The notes beneath the pieces are model-generated. The model was not told where the DNA came from, did no database searches, and was given only the letters and a program-made list of their open reading frames with translations. DNA of 64,000 bases from Phragmitibacter sp965284365 (GTDB lineage Bacteria; Verrucomicrobiota; Verrucomicrobiia; Verrucomicrobiales; Verrucomicrobiaceae), in NCBI GenBank assembly GCA_965284365.1, contig OZ260079.1:620001-684000 (forward strand), in the 5' to 3' direction. Position numbers and translations under genes: made by a program. The first letter of the stretch is position 1. Each line of letters starts with the position of its first letter. Below are positions 36,086 through 44,725 of this stretch, piece by piece.

Positions 36086-36513
36086 AGACAAAGACCAGCG
36101 TCACGGATCTACCCTTAAATCGATTTGTCGGGCTGGAGAGTGCCGAAGACGAATCCTCATTGCTTCGACTCCCTGCGGGTGACCACTATCTCAATCATCT
36201 CGGCACCGTCCACGCCAGTGCCCTCCTGGCGCTGGCCGAGGCTTCCAGCGGCCAGTTCCTCCTCCAGCACTTCGGTTCCACTGACGGCATCGTGCCCGTC
36301 GTGCGCCGGCTGGAATCGAAATTCCGCAAACCCGCCAACGGAAGCGTAACATCCCAGGCGAGCGCAGATCCTGTCGCGCTAACTCAGCTCAACTCCGACC
36401 TGACAAGCAAAGGCCGCGCCCTTATCTCAGTCGCGGTCGAACTTCACGACCACTCCGGCGCCCATGTTCTGAGCGCCTCTGTCGAGTGGTTTATTCAGCG
36501 CATTAATTCCTGA
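36082..36513 (+). CDS. Hotdog-fold thioesterase-like protein, start uncertain
   Basis: The frame is open across the kinase stop and ends at 36513. Sequence from LNRFVGLESAEDESSLLRLPAG onward, including HYLNHLGTVHASALLALAEA (hotdog helix with the substrate-pocket region) and the final strands ALISVAVELHDHSG and SASVEWF, resembles single-domain DUF4442/YiiD-type thioesterases. No ATG or GTG lies in a position that would include the N-terminal strand: only ATA (36082), overlapping the kinase stop TAA, or a late TTG (36160). The coordinates given use the ATA as a nominal start. Alternatives are a rare start codon, a fusion made by read-through, or a sequence error. Function unknown. Confidence 0.55.
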   Translation: MKTKTSVTDLPLNRFVGLESAEDESSLLRLPAGDHYLNHLGTVHASALLALAEASSGQFLLQHFGSTDGIVPVVRRLESKFRKPANGSVTSQASADPVALTQLNSDLTSKGRALISVAVELHDHSGAHVLSASVEWFIQRINS

Positions 36514-36536
36514 AAGGCTCACAAAGGTGACCCACC

Positions 36537-36959
36537 TCAAATCGGCCCAAACACCTTCTCCCGAATAATCACGACCGCGTCCAGCATGCGCTCCGCCTCA
36601 CCACGAAGCTGGGCATCCAGACTCGATGTCGCGCGATTGTAGCGCTTGTAAAGCAGAGCCAAACGCTCACGGACTTCCGGCTGAGACATCTGCGCAGTGA
36701 TGCCGCAAATCTCTTCCGGGGTTTTGGGCTTCTCCACGGCCTTCGAAGGCGCCGGAGGGTTGACAGCTTTTATTTGTTGGGGCTGCTGCACCGGTCGCGG
36801 AGGCGAAACGGCCGCAGCGCCGCCAGCAGCGGGCGCCGCAGGTTTGGCGGGTGCAGTCACTGCCGCCATAACTGAAGCTGGCGCACTCTTCGCCGGAGCT
36901 TCTGCAACAGGCTTGGCAGCTTCCCTGCCGCCGAAAATGGATTTGATCGCTTTGAACAT
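36537..36959 (-). CDS. Small Ala/Pro-rich protein of the FHA-Hsp70 operon
   Basis: 140 residues. An amphipathic N-terminus (MFKAIKSIFGGREAAK) precedes a disordered Ala/Pro stretch (about 17-80), then a helical C-terminal module of about 60 residues (TPEEICGITAQMSQPEVRERLALLYKRYNRATSSLD and AERMLDAVVIIREKVFGPI). I do not recognise the family. It is the last gene of the operon with the Hsp70 paralog (48 bp gap) and the giant FHA protein, so it is probably a partner or adaptor of that chaperone. The N-terminal helix could attach to a membrane. Confidence 0.65.
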   Translation of the reverse strand: MFKAIKSIFGGREAAKPVAEAPAKSAPASVMAAVTAPAKPAAPAAGGAAAVSPPRPVQQPQQIKAVNPPAPSKAVEKPKTPEEICGITAQMSQPEVRERLALLYKRYNRATSSLDAQLRGEAERMLDAVVIIREKVFGPI

Positions 36960-37006
36960 AGAAGCCTATCTAAATAAAGGTGATTGATCCGAAACAGCCG
37001 TGATCA

Positions 37007-38494
37007 CTACTCGATTCGCAACTGCCTCAGCGCGGAGCCGCGCTTGCGCAGCTCTTCTTCGCTCAGGATACCGGCGCCACGATAGGTGACAGCGATCTCT
37101 TGAGAGCGGCCGCTTTGCTTGTCCACCACCAGGGCCCGGACACGCTGGCTTTCATCATAGCTATACGTGACCGCCACTTGGCAGCCGGCAGGACGGTTCG
37201 GGGGCACTTCCAGAGTGATCTTTCCGATCACGTCCACATAACGCGGGTCACTGTCTTCCCCTTGAGTGATGTCCACTTCGATGAAGCGTTCGTTCGCTTC
37301 CGAGGTCACATAGATCTGCGTTTTGGAACAGGGAATCGGCGTGTTCTTTCCAATGACGATGGAATTGCGCACCCCTTCCTCCCCCGTCTTCGTGTTCACG
37401 ATGTAGGCCAGGGTGCCGTAGCTTTGATTGCACACTTCCTGCACGCGTGAGGACTTCTTGGCGAAAAGAGCCGCACCGAGAGCCACCGCTTCGTCCACGT
37501 TTCCGCAGGACTTGGGCGGCTTGCCAAAGACCTTTTCCAAAGCGGACTTCACCTTTGGAATCCGCGTCGATCCGCCCACCAGCACCACATGCTCAATGTC
37601 CTTCGGCTGCAATTTCACCCCAGCCAGCGCCTGCTCGACCAGCATGACAGAGCGGGTCAAATACTTGGAAACCAGTTTCTCGAAAATCTCCCGCGTGAGA
37701 TCGATACGGGCGATGCCATTGGTGTCATTCCCAATCGTGTCATTCACCCGTTGCAGCTTGCTGAGCATCTTCTTGGCGTCTTCCGCGGCATGAAGCACAC
37801 GGCGGCGCTGCCGCTCGTCATTAAAAAGCTCCGCCTGCACTTGGTTGCGATACTGATCCGCATAGGCATCGAGCAGAAGCTCATCGAAGTTTGAACCGCC
37901 CAGATGCCGCGCACCCTCGCTGGTCAGAATGCGGATGCCGTTGTCGTCTACTTCCAGAATGGTGACGTCCAATGTACCACCGCCCATATCGAAAACCAAC
38001 ACGCGGCCTTTCACCCCCTGGGTATGTGCATAATAAACTGCCGCAGCCGTCGGCTCATTCACCAGGCGCCGCACCTTCATACCGGCCATATCAGCAGCAG
38101 CAATGGTGCTCTTGCGCGCCAGTTCATTGAAATTCGCAGGCACCGTTATGACCACCTCCTCGATCTCTCCAATAATCCGGGAGCACTCGCGTTTCAGCTT
38201 GCTCAGGATCAGCGCAGAGATCTCAGACGGCGTCCATTTCTTCTTGTCGATCTCGACGAAATAGTCAGGATCATCCATGTGGCGCTTGATCTGGAATATC
38301 GTCCGTTCCGGATCCCCGCCGTCCCGGGCAGCGCTGCCCACCAGCTTGACCTCCTCGTGTGCGTCAAAATAAACAACGGATGGCGTAAGTCGCTCACCGT
38401 CAGCATTTGGCACAATTTCCGGTGATCCGTCCTGCTTCAGATAAGCAAGCCCGGAGAGGGTGGTGCCAAGGTCAATTCCAACGTATTCCGCCAT
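37007..38494 (-). CDS. Lidless Hsp70 paralog
   Basis: 495 residues from ATG 38494 (MAEYVGIDLGTTLSG). The nucleotide-binding domain is intact: DLGTTLSGLAYL, VVITVPANFNELARKST, VFDMGGGTLDVTILEVD, and HVVLVGGSTRIPKVK. The interdomain linker that is DVLLLDV in DnaK is not recognisable: the sequence there reads RVQEVCNQSYGTLAYI. A substrate-binding beta domain follows (NTPIPCSKTQIYVTSE to VAVTYRGAG), but the helical lid and the EEVD-like tail are missing, so it is about 145 residues shorter than the DnaK in this window. It lies between the giant FHA/GrpE-like protein and a small partner, with gaps of 42 and 47 bp, and is presumably a dedicated chaperone ATPase for that complex. Confidence 0.92.
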   Translation of the reverse strand: MAEYVGIDLGTTLSGLAYLKQDGSPEIVPNADGERLTPSVVYFDAHEEVKLVGSAARDGGDPERTIFQIKRHMDDPDYFVEIDKKKWTPSEISALILSKLKRECSRIIGEIEEVVITVPANFNELARKSTIAAADMAGMKVRRLVNEPTAAAVYYAHTQGVKGRVLVFDMGGGTLDVTILEVDDNGIRILTSEGARHLGGSNFDELLLDAYADQYRNQVQAELFNDERQRRRVLHAAEDAKKMLSKLQRVNDTIGNDTNGIARIDLTREIFEKLVSKYLTRSVMLVEQALAGVKLQPKDIEHVVLVGGSTRIPKVKSALEKVFGKPPKSCGNVDEAVALGAALFAKKSSRVQEVCNQSYGTLAYIVNTKTGEEGVRNSIVIGKNTPIPCSKTQIYVTSEANERFIEVDITQGEDSDPRYVDVIGKITLEVPPNRPAGCQVAVTYSYDESQRVRALVVDKQSGRSQEIAVTYRGAGILSEEELRKRGSALRQLRIE

Positions 38495-38536
38495 GATGAT
38501 CAACTGCTCTAGTTGAGAAAGATTTACACTGAAAAC

Positions 38537-41500
38537 TTATTCTGCGGAAGTTTTAACCTCCACTTTCCGCAGGATGACTTCTTTGCCGTTGTCGGGGTTG
38601 TAAATAAAACCTGACCGGAAGCTTTCCACGACCTTTGGCTTCTGGGAGCCCGACACATTTTCCACCACCGCAATGCGCTGCCGCAGGCTGGTATCCACCA
38701 CGGTTCCCTCCTCAATGAGGAACTCGCTGATGCCATGTTGCAACAGTATGTCTTCAAAGGACGCCCGCAGCGTCCGAAGCTGCTGCTCAATGCCGCCGTT
38801 GAATCCAGGCTTGGCGTAACGTTGGATCAGGAGATCCAGCAGATCTATGCGCTTGATGAGATCATGCGCAAAGATCATCACCGTCTGGTGCTCCATGTTT
38901 CCTGCCAGTTCACGCGACAGAATGTCATGTTTGCGCTGCAACTCGCTGATGCGTTCCTTGACCCTTACCGTGATGGCGGCCTCTTCCAGCCGCAACTCTT
39001 CCGCTGCCTTCAGTTTGGCTTCCGACAAATCACGCTCCAATTTATCAAAAGCGTGCTTACGATCGTCCTGAGCATGCTTTGTCTCCTCGCGCAGATTGGT
39101 CAGACTGACGCTCTCCTGTTGCAGGCTTCGTTTAAGCTCCTCCAGTTTGCGCTCTAAGGCGGCGCCTTCATCTGAAACTGCGCTCAGTTGCTTCAGCGCT
39201 TCATTGTGGCGGGAATCTGCGACCACCAGTGCTTCGGCCATCGAACGCAGTCTGCCGCCATCCTTCAGCAAGTCAGCATGCTGCGCTTCATGCGTTGCGA
39301 TCTTGCCAAGCAGCGCAGCCAGGGCACCATCCGCTTCCCTCACCTCTCCACGAAGTTGCTCTTGCTGGCTATTAAGGGACTGCACCTCAGCAAGCAACCG
39401 CTGGCGATCCTTTTCCAGATCAGAAATAGCAGCCTGTTGTTTTTCGCGCGCGCTCTCCGTGATCTTCAGACTGGACTCGACTTCAGCAAGCCGCACCTCG
39501 GCACTGTGCAATTCCTTGGCTCGCTGCTCGGCGATCTCCAGTTTCTTCGTCACGGCGGCCAAGTCCTGCTCCACGCTCCCCAGTGACTGCTGCTTCTCGG
39601 TCAACAACTTGCTCGCTGCCTCGAGCTTGGTCTGCGCTTCCTGCACTTTCGATTCATCCTGCGAAAGCTGTGCCTTCACAGTCCGAAGCTGGTCAGCGAG
39701 CGTCGCATCTTCTTGCTTCACCTTCTCAATGGCTTGACGCAGATCCATTTGCTCGTCCTTCAGCCGGATCACTTCCTTTTCATCGGCCGCCTTCTCGTCG
39801 ATCAGTTTCTTCAGCGTGTCCTTCTGCGCGGTGATGGACGCTTCCAGCTCCTTCGCCCGAGCCGCATTCTCCCGCTGCTCCGCCGCCGTTTTTTCTAACT
39901 GTGCCAACTCCGCCGTCAGCGTGGCCTGATTCGCGGTGAGTTCCCTTAAGCGATCCTCCACCGCTTTCACTTCTCCGCGCAAAGATTCTAGACTCTGGCT
40001 CGCCGACTCCTTCTCTTTGCTGAGATTAGCCATGGTCTGTTGCAGATCAGACTTTTCCTTCGCAAGACGGCCGTACTCGCTCCGCAAGCCTTCCTCCCGC
40101 GCCGCGATCTCATCCAGTACCTTCTGCTTGTCGGTCCTTTCTTCTTCCAGCTTCTTCAGTTGAGCTTCTTTTTCCTTCAACAACGTCGACGCCTTCACGG
40201 CTTCGTCTTGTTGGGATTTCAGTTCCTTCGCCGCCTGGCCCAGGGACTCGCGTACAGATTTGAGTTCATTCTCCGCTTCAGCCTGACTTTGCTGATGCCC
40301 AGCCAGAGAAACAGTGGCAGCTGCCACTGCAGCCAGCAGCGTCTCCTGCTCCGTGCGTTTGCCCGCAGCATCCGCTTCCGCTTGGGTCAATGAAGACTGC
40401 GCGGAGGCAAGTTGCTGAGTCACTTCTGCGAGGCGCGCCTCCAGGTCCCCCACCGCTTTCTTCCGGTCGGCTTCTTCGGACTTCAGCGCACCCACCCCTG
40501 TCTCCAAATGCTTGCTCTCCGCTTGCAGTGCTTCCACCAGGGTGTGCTGCGCCATGCCTTGTTCGGCCAATGCAGCAATTTCATGCTCTTTCTCTTCCCG
40601 TTGCTTGCCCAGGCCTAGAATGAGGGCTTCCACTCGCGACTTCTGTTCGTCGAGTGTCTGCAACGTTTGGGATGCATCCTGAATGCGCGTATCCGTGGCA
40701 GCCAGTTCCTCGAGCTTCTTGGCCGCGTCAGTCTCCTGCTGCCGTAGCACCGCCAGTTTGTCTTCCAGGGTGCGCAAGGTGCTCTCTTTATCCGTTGCCG
40801 TGCGATCCAGCTCGGCCATGCGTTGGCCGTGAGCCTTCTCCGCTTCCGCGAGATTCGCATGAGCTTCTTCGAGCTTTTGACGTTGTGCAGCGGACTCTTT
40901 TTCCAATGATGCAATCGTCGCGCGCAGAGAACTTTCACGATCGCGCGAAGCCTTCAGCGACTCCTCCTGCTTCGACATGCGCGAGGTCAGCTCGGACAAA
41001 GCTTTTTCACCATCCGTGCGTTGCGAAGCCAAAGCTTTGACCAAGTCCGAGAGACCTGTTTGTTTGCCCTCTTCTTCCGCGAGGGACTGCCGCACGTTTT
41101 CCAGTTTCGATTCCGCGTCCTTGAGCTTGGCGTTCTGTTCGGAAAGCTGCTGGTGTTTCTCGGACAGTTCCTTGGTTTTCGCCTCCAGGTCGGCCAAAAC
41201 CGCTTTCTTTTCATCCACGTCTTTAGAGAGCGTTTCCTTGAGACTCTTCCCTTCTTCGAAGGCCTTCTTGCCGGCAGCGAGTTCAGTCGTGAGCCTGGCG
41301 AATTCTTCCTGCGTGCTCTTCAGAGCAGCTTCTTTACTGGAGAGTTCTTTTTCCAGTTCAGCACTCTTCTTTTCCAGCAGAGCCAGTCTCGCTTCCTCTT
41401 CCCGCAACGTCTTTAGCTTTGTCTCTGTCGCCGCCAGTGCACGTTGCTGCTCTTCCAGCGTCTTACCCAACTCCGTGTGCCGCTTGCCGGTGTCTTCAAA

Positions 41501-44500
41501 AGCCTGCTTGAGAGCGTCCAACTCTGGAGTCGTTTTGGACACCGCCTCCCGAGCCTTGTGCAAGGCCGCTTCTTCATCAGACACGGCATTCGCCAGCGTC
41601 TTCCGTTTCTCTTCCAGCTCACCAAACTCTTTGCGCGTGTCCGTCAGCTTGGCCGTCGCTTCAGTCAGTTCGGCGACCACGCCGGAAAGCTTGGTCCTGC
41701 TCTCCGTCAGTTCTTGCAGCTTCGCGTCAGCCGCCGTTATCGCGGACTCCTTGTCACTAAGCGACTGTGCGAGATCCGCATGGCGCTTGGCCATCTCGTC
41801 ATGTTCCTTCTTCAGGGCAGCGATGGTAGGTGAAGCCTTGGCCAGTTCATTGACAGCCTTTGTCAGTTCCGCTTCTTTATCACTGAGGTCCTTTGCGACT
41901 TCCACGTGGCGCGTTTCAGCTTCCGCTACCGCCGCGTTCACCTTGGCCAGGATCGCGCGCGCATCATCCAGCCCCGCAACCTCTTGCGTGGCTTTCTCAA
42001 ACTCTGCGATCCGGCTTTGATGCTCCGCGCGAGCCTTCTCCAGAGCGGCCTCTTGATCCGCAAGAACCTTAGCGGCCTCCTCGCGGCGCTTCTCCACAGC
42101 CTCGGTTTCAGCCGTGAGCTTTGCCAAAGCCGCTTCAGCCTGGCCGGTATCGCCTTGCAACTTTCCGAGCAACGATTGCTTCTCAGCCAGATCTTTGGCG
42201 ACACCTTCCCGCTCTGCCTCTACGGCCGTTAGCTTTTGGCTGGCTGCCTCCAGTTTGGCCGTGGTGTCCTTCAACTCCGTCAGCCCTTTGGAGATATCCG
42301 CATGGTCGCTCTGCAATGCCTTCAGTGCCACCTCCGCCGCAGCCACCGCCGTAAGCTTTTCTGCCAGAGTGCTCACCACACTGGCTTGGCGCGCACCGGT
42401 CTCTTCAGACTGCTTCTTCAGTTCCGCAAGATCCTGAGTGACCTTGTCGAATTCACCTTTGGCTTTCTGCAGTTGCGCCTCGTGATCCTCCACTTGGCGG
42501 TCCACCTCAGACTTGCGCGCCTCCGTAGAAGAAAGGGCCTTCTTCGCCTCTTCGACTTTCGCCAGCACAGCGGTGAGCTCTTCAGTTTCCTTGGTGAGCG
42601 CTGACTTCTGTGTTTGCAGCCCCTCCAGTTGCTTGCTGGCTTCCGCCAGAGCACTCTCTTTTTCTCCAAGAGCTTTGGAAAGATTGGTGAGGCGTGCCTG
42701 CTCCTCAGCACTCTTCCGTTCGGCCTCTTCTCGCCGCGCAACCGCTGTTTTGGCAGACTCCGCCTGTATTTGCTCCGCTTCCGAAAGTTGTTTCTTCGTC
42801 TCCTCCAGCTTCGCCGCCAGCGCTGCAGCCTCAGCCTCACGCTCCTCTTTCTGCTTCAAAAGTCCCTCGACTGTCCCGGTAAGGTCCTTGGCCTTGGCCT
42901 CCAACTCACCCAATTCCCCCTGCAACACCTGCACCTTGGTGTTATTTGCCGCAAAAGTTTCAGCCGCCGCACTCCCTGCGGAAAGTTGTTCCTTCAGCCC
43001 AGTCAGCTTGGCTTCAGATTCGCGGATCTCCTTGCCCAGACTGGACAAATGTTCCTCGGTCGCCTTTGCCTCGCGCGCCAGACGTTCCCGCGTTTTCTGC
43101 TCAGACTGTTTGTGTTCGGCGATCTGGGCTGCCAGGCCCTCAAGTTCGCGTTTGCCGCGATCCAGATCCAGCTTGATCGCCGCATACTCCGTGCGGGCTC
43201 TTTCCAACTGCTCGATCTCGATGTGCAGGACCTTGATGTGCCCTTCGGACGCCACCGCTTCCTTGCCGCGATCTTTTGCAGCCGGGGTGGCAGCCGCCAC
43301 TGCTGCGGCTTCTGCTGTCTCTTTGGCTTTTTCCGCAGCCGCGATCTCCGCGCGAATCGTGGCCAGGCGCGCTTCGGCCCCGGTCAGCTCTTTCTTCATC
43401 GCCTCCGTTTCCTCGCGGAGCGCATTCTTCTCCGCCGCCAGATCTTCCTGCACGGCTTTCGCGAGTGTCGGCTTCTGCCCGACTAGCGAAACTTCCTGCG
43501 TTGGGACGGCAGTGATCTTTATGGCCGTGGTCGCCACCTTTACCGGCGTTGTTCCCGGTTTCGCGATCATCACGGCCTCCGTCTTCACAGGCACCGCTTT
43601 CACGGTCGGCGCAGCGACGGGCGCGACCGGTGGAGGTAGTGGTCCCGCTGGCTTCACCGGTGCCGCAGGCGCTTTAACGGGTAGTGCTGGAGTTTTGCTT
43701 GCCGGAGGTGGCGGTCCCAATGGCTTGGCCATTGGCTTGGAAGGCGGCCCGGCGGTCGGTGCCCCCGGTGGCCGGGGAGCCGTAGGACCTTGTGGTTTCG
43801 GCGGAGCAGCAATACCAGATGGCCTGGGTGGAGGCGTGACCCCTGCCGGCTTTGGCGGCACAGGCGATGCCGGTTTCACTCCAGATGGCGGCGGAACCGG
43901 CGTCACCTTTGGCGCTGCCGGACTTGATGACGGAGCCGGTGCTGGCGCGGATGTCACAGGCACCAAAGGTGCCAGTTTCTGCACTTGGGGCATCGTCTTG
44001 ATGGCCGGCGCCGGCGCGGCGGATGGAGGCGGCAGCGGTGGCACCACATCGGTGTCCGTACCAGCAGGTGCCAGCGGCACCGCCTCGGTCTTGTCTCCCA
44101 GCGGCACATTGATGAGTGCCGTGTCGGACGCCTTTCCTCCCTGAGCTTCGGCTTCGCGCTTCTTGTCTTCCGCGCTGGCGCCGCCTTGCGTAGGCTCCCG
44201 GTGCGGACCCGGCAATTTCGTCTCGCGGAAACGGGCTTCGAGCTGCCCAAAAGCCACCTTGTCGCCATGGTGAACTTTGATCCGCTCAATGCGCTTGCCA
44301 TTGACGAAGGTCCCGTTGGCAGACTTCAGGTCGACCAGCTCAAACACCCCGTCTTCCCCGCGGACGAACTCCGCGTGAAAACCGGAAATATAAGTGTTCT
44401 CAATGACGATCTCGTTCCTGGGATTGCGCCCGAGCGAAAGACGGTCCTCCACAAGATCGAAAATGAACTCGTTGCCGTCATTCAGGTTGAATGCCAGATA

Positions 44501-44506
44501 GGCCAT
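38537..44506 (-). CDS. Giant FHA domain / coiled-coil / GrpE-like protein
   Basis: 1989 residues. FHA domain at 1-95 with the phosphothreonine-binding residues G26 R27, S41, H44, N64-G65-T66 and N69-G70. A Pro/Ala-rich linker covers about 143-345. Residues about 350-1850 are continuous heptad-rich coiled coil, dominated by Glu, Lys, Ala and Leu. The last 130 residues (about 1859-1989) resemble GrpE: a helix pair (IFAHDLIKRIDLLDLLIQRY; IEQQLRTLRASFEDILLQHG), then a beta module (ISEFLIEEGTVVD, IAVVENV, VVESFRSGFIY, EVILRKVEVKT) with the family order and spacing. GrpE is the nucleotide exchange factor of Hsp70, and an Hsp70 paralog is the next gene, 42 bp away. No signal peptide or membrane span. 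Probably a cytoplasmic scaffold that carries Hsp70 activity to phosphorylated partners. Confidence 0.85.
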   Translation of the reverse strand: MAYLAFNLNDGNEFIFDLVEDRLSLGRNPRNEIVIENTYISGFHAEFVRGEDGVFELVDLKSANGTFVNGKRIERIKVHHGDKVAFGQLEARFRETKLPGPHREPTQGGASAEDKKREAEAQGGKASDTALINVPLGDKTEAVPLAPAGTDTDVVPPLPPPSAAPAPAIKTMPQVQKLAPLVPVTSAPAPAPSSSPAAPKVTPVPPPSGVKPASPVPPKPAGVTPPPRPSGIAAPPKPQGPTAPRPPGAPTAGPPSKPMAKPLGPPPPASKTPALPVKAPAAPVKPAGPLPPPVAPVAAPTVKAVPVKTEAVMIAKPGTTPVKVATTAIKITAVPTQEVSLVGQKPTLAKAVQEDLAAEKNALREETEAMKKELTGAEARLATIRAEIAAAEKAKETAEAAAVAAATPAAKDRGKEAVASEGHIKVLHIEIEQLERARTEYAAIKLDLDRGKRELEGLAAQIAEHKQSEQKTRERLAREAKATEEHLSSLGKEIRESEAKLTGLKEQLSAGSAAAETFAANNTKVQVLQGELGELEAKAKDLTGTVEGLLKQKEEREAEAAALAAKLEETKKQLSEAEQIQAESAKTAVARREEAERKSAEEQARLTNLSKALGEKESALAEASKQLEGLQTQKSALTKETEELTAVLAKVEEAKKALSSTEARKSEVDRQVEDHEAQLQKAKGEFDKVTQDLAELKKQSEETGARQASVVSTLAEKLTAVAAAEVALKALQSDHADISKGLTELKDTTAKLEAASQKLTAVEAEREGVAKDLAEKQSLLGKLQGDTGQAEAALAKLTAETEAVEKRREEAAKVLADQEAALEKARAEHQSRIAEFEKATQEVAGLDDARAILAKVNAAVAEAETRHVEVAKDLSDKEAELTKAVNELAKASPTIAALKKEHDEMAKRHADLAQSLSDKESAITAADAKLQELTESRTKLSGVVAELTEATAKLTDTRKEFGELEEKRKTLANAVSDEEAALHKAREAVSKTTPELDALKQAFEDTGKRHTELGKTLEEQQRALAATETKLKTLREEEARLALLEKKSAELEKELSSKEAALKSTQEEFARLTTELAAGKKAFEEGKSLKETLSKDVDEKKAVLADLEAKTKELSEKHQQLSEQNAKLKDAESKLENVRQSLAEEEGKQTGLSDLVKALASQRTDGEKALSELTSRMSKQEESLKASRDRESSLRATIASLEKESAAQRQKLEEAHANLAEAEKAHGQRMAELDRTATDKESTLRTLEDKLAVLRQQETDAAKKLEELAATDTRIQDASQTLQTLDEQKSRVEALILGLGKQREEKEHEIAALAEQGMAQHTLVEALQAESKHLETGVGALKSEEADRKKAVGDLEARLAEVTQQLASAQSSLTQAEADAAGKRTEQETLLAAVAAATVSLAGHQQSQAEAENELKSVRESLGQAAKELKSQQDEAVKASTLLKEKEAQLKKLEEERTDKQKVLDEIAAREEGLRSEYGRLAKEKSDLQQTMANLSKEKESASQSLESLRGEVKAVEDRLRELTANQATLTAELAQLEKTAAEQRENAARAKELEASITAQKDTLKKLIDEKAADEKEVIRLKDEQMDLRQAIEKVKQEDATLADQLRTVKAQLSQDESKVQEAQTKLEAASKLLTEKQQSLGSVEQDLAAVTKKLEIAEQRAKELHSAEVRLAEVESSLKITESAREKQQAAISDLEKDRQRLLAEVQSLNSQQEQLRGEVREADGALAALLGKIATHEAQHADLLKDGGRLRSMAEALVVADSRHNEALKQLSAVSDEGAALERKLEELKRSLQQESVSLTNLREETKHAQDDRKHAFDKLERDLSEAKLKAAEELRLEEAAITVRVKERISELQRKHDILSRELAGNMEHQTVMIFAHDLIKRIDLLDLLIQRYAKPGFNGGIEQQLRTLRASFEDILLQHGISEFLIEEGTVVDTSLRQRIAVVENVSGSQKPKVVESFRSGFIYNPDNGKEVILRKVEVKTSAE

Positions 44507-44725
44507 GAAAAGGGGTGATTTACCCCAGTAATAAACTAGGAAACCCTAGGCGAAGCAATTCAATACCGCCATCTATACGAGCAGGGATCACGAAGGTACG
44601 CCCGTATTGAACCCACCGGCCTCCACTCCCGCAACAACGTGATGGCACGCCTGAGTATCGCCCCTATTGAACTCTTTGCCTTCCAGAGCTACAACAGGGG
44701 CAGCAATCCCTTGCCACAACCTCCT

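Noticed and set aside
43450..44100. Tandem DNA repeat in the Pro-rich linker of the FHA protein
   Set aside because: Proline/alanine codons make the DNA look repetitive, but no fixed repeat unit could be seen.
40977..44144. Long plus-strand open frames opposite the giant FHA/coiled-coil gene
   Set aside because: They are Ser/Ala/Cys-rich or Gly-rich reflections of the Glu/Lys/Ala and Pro-rich codons on the other strand.
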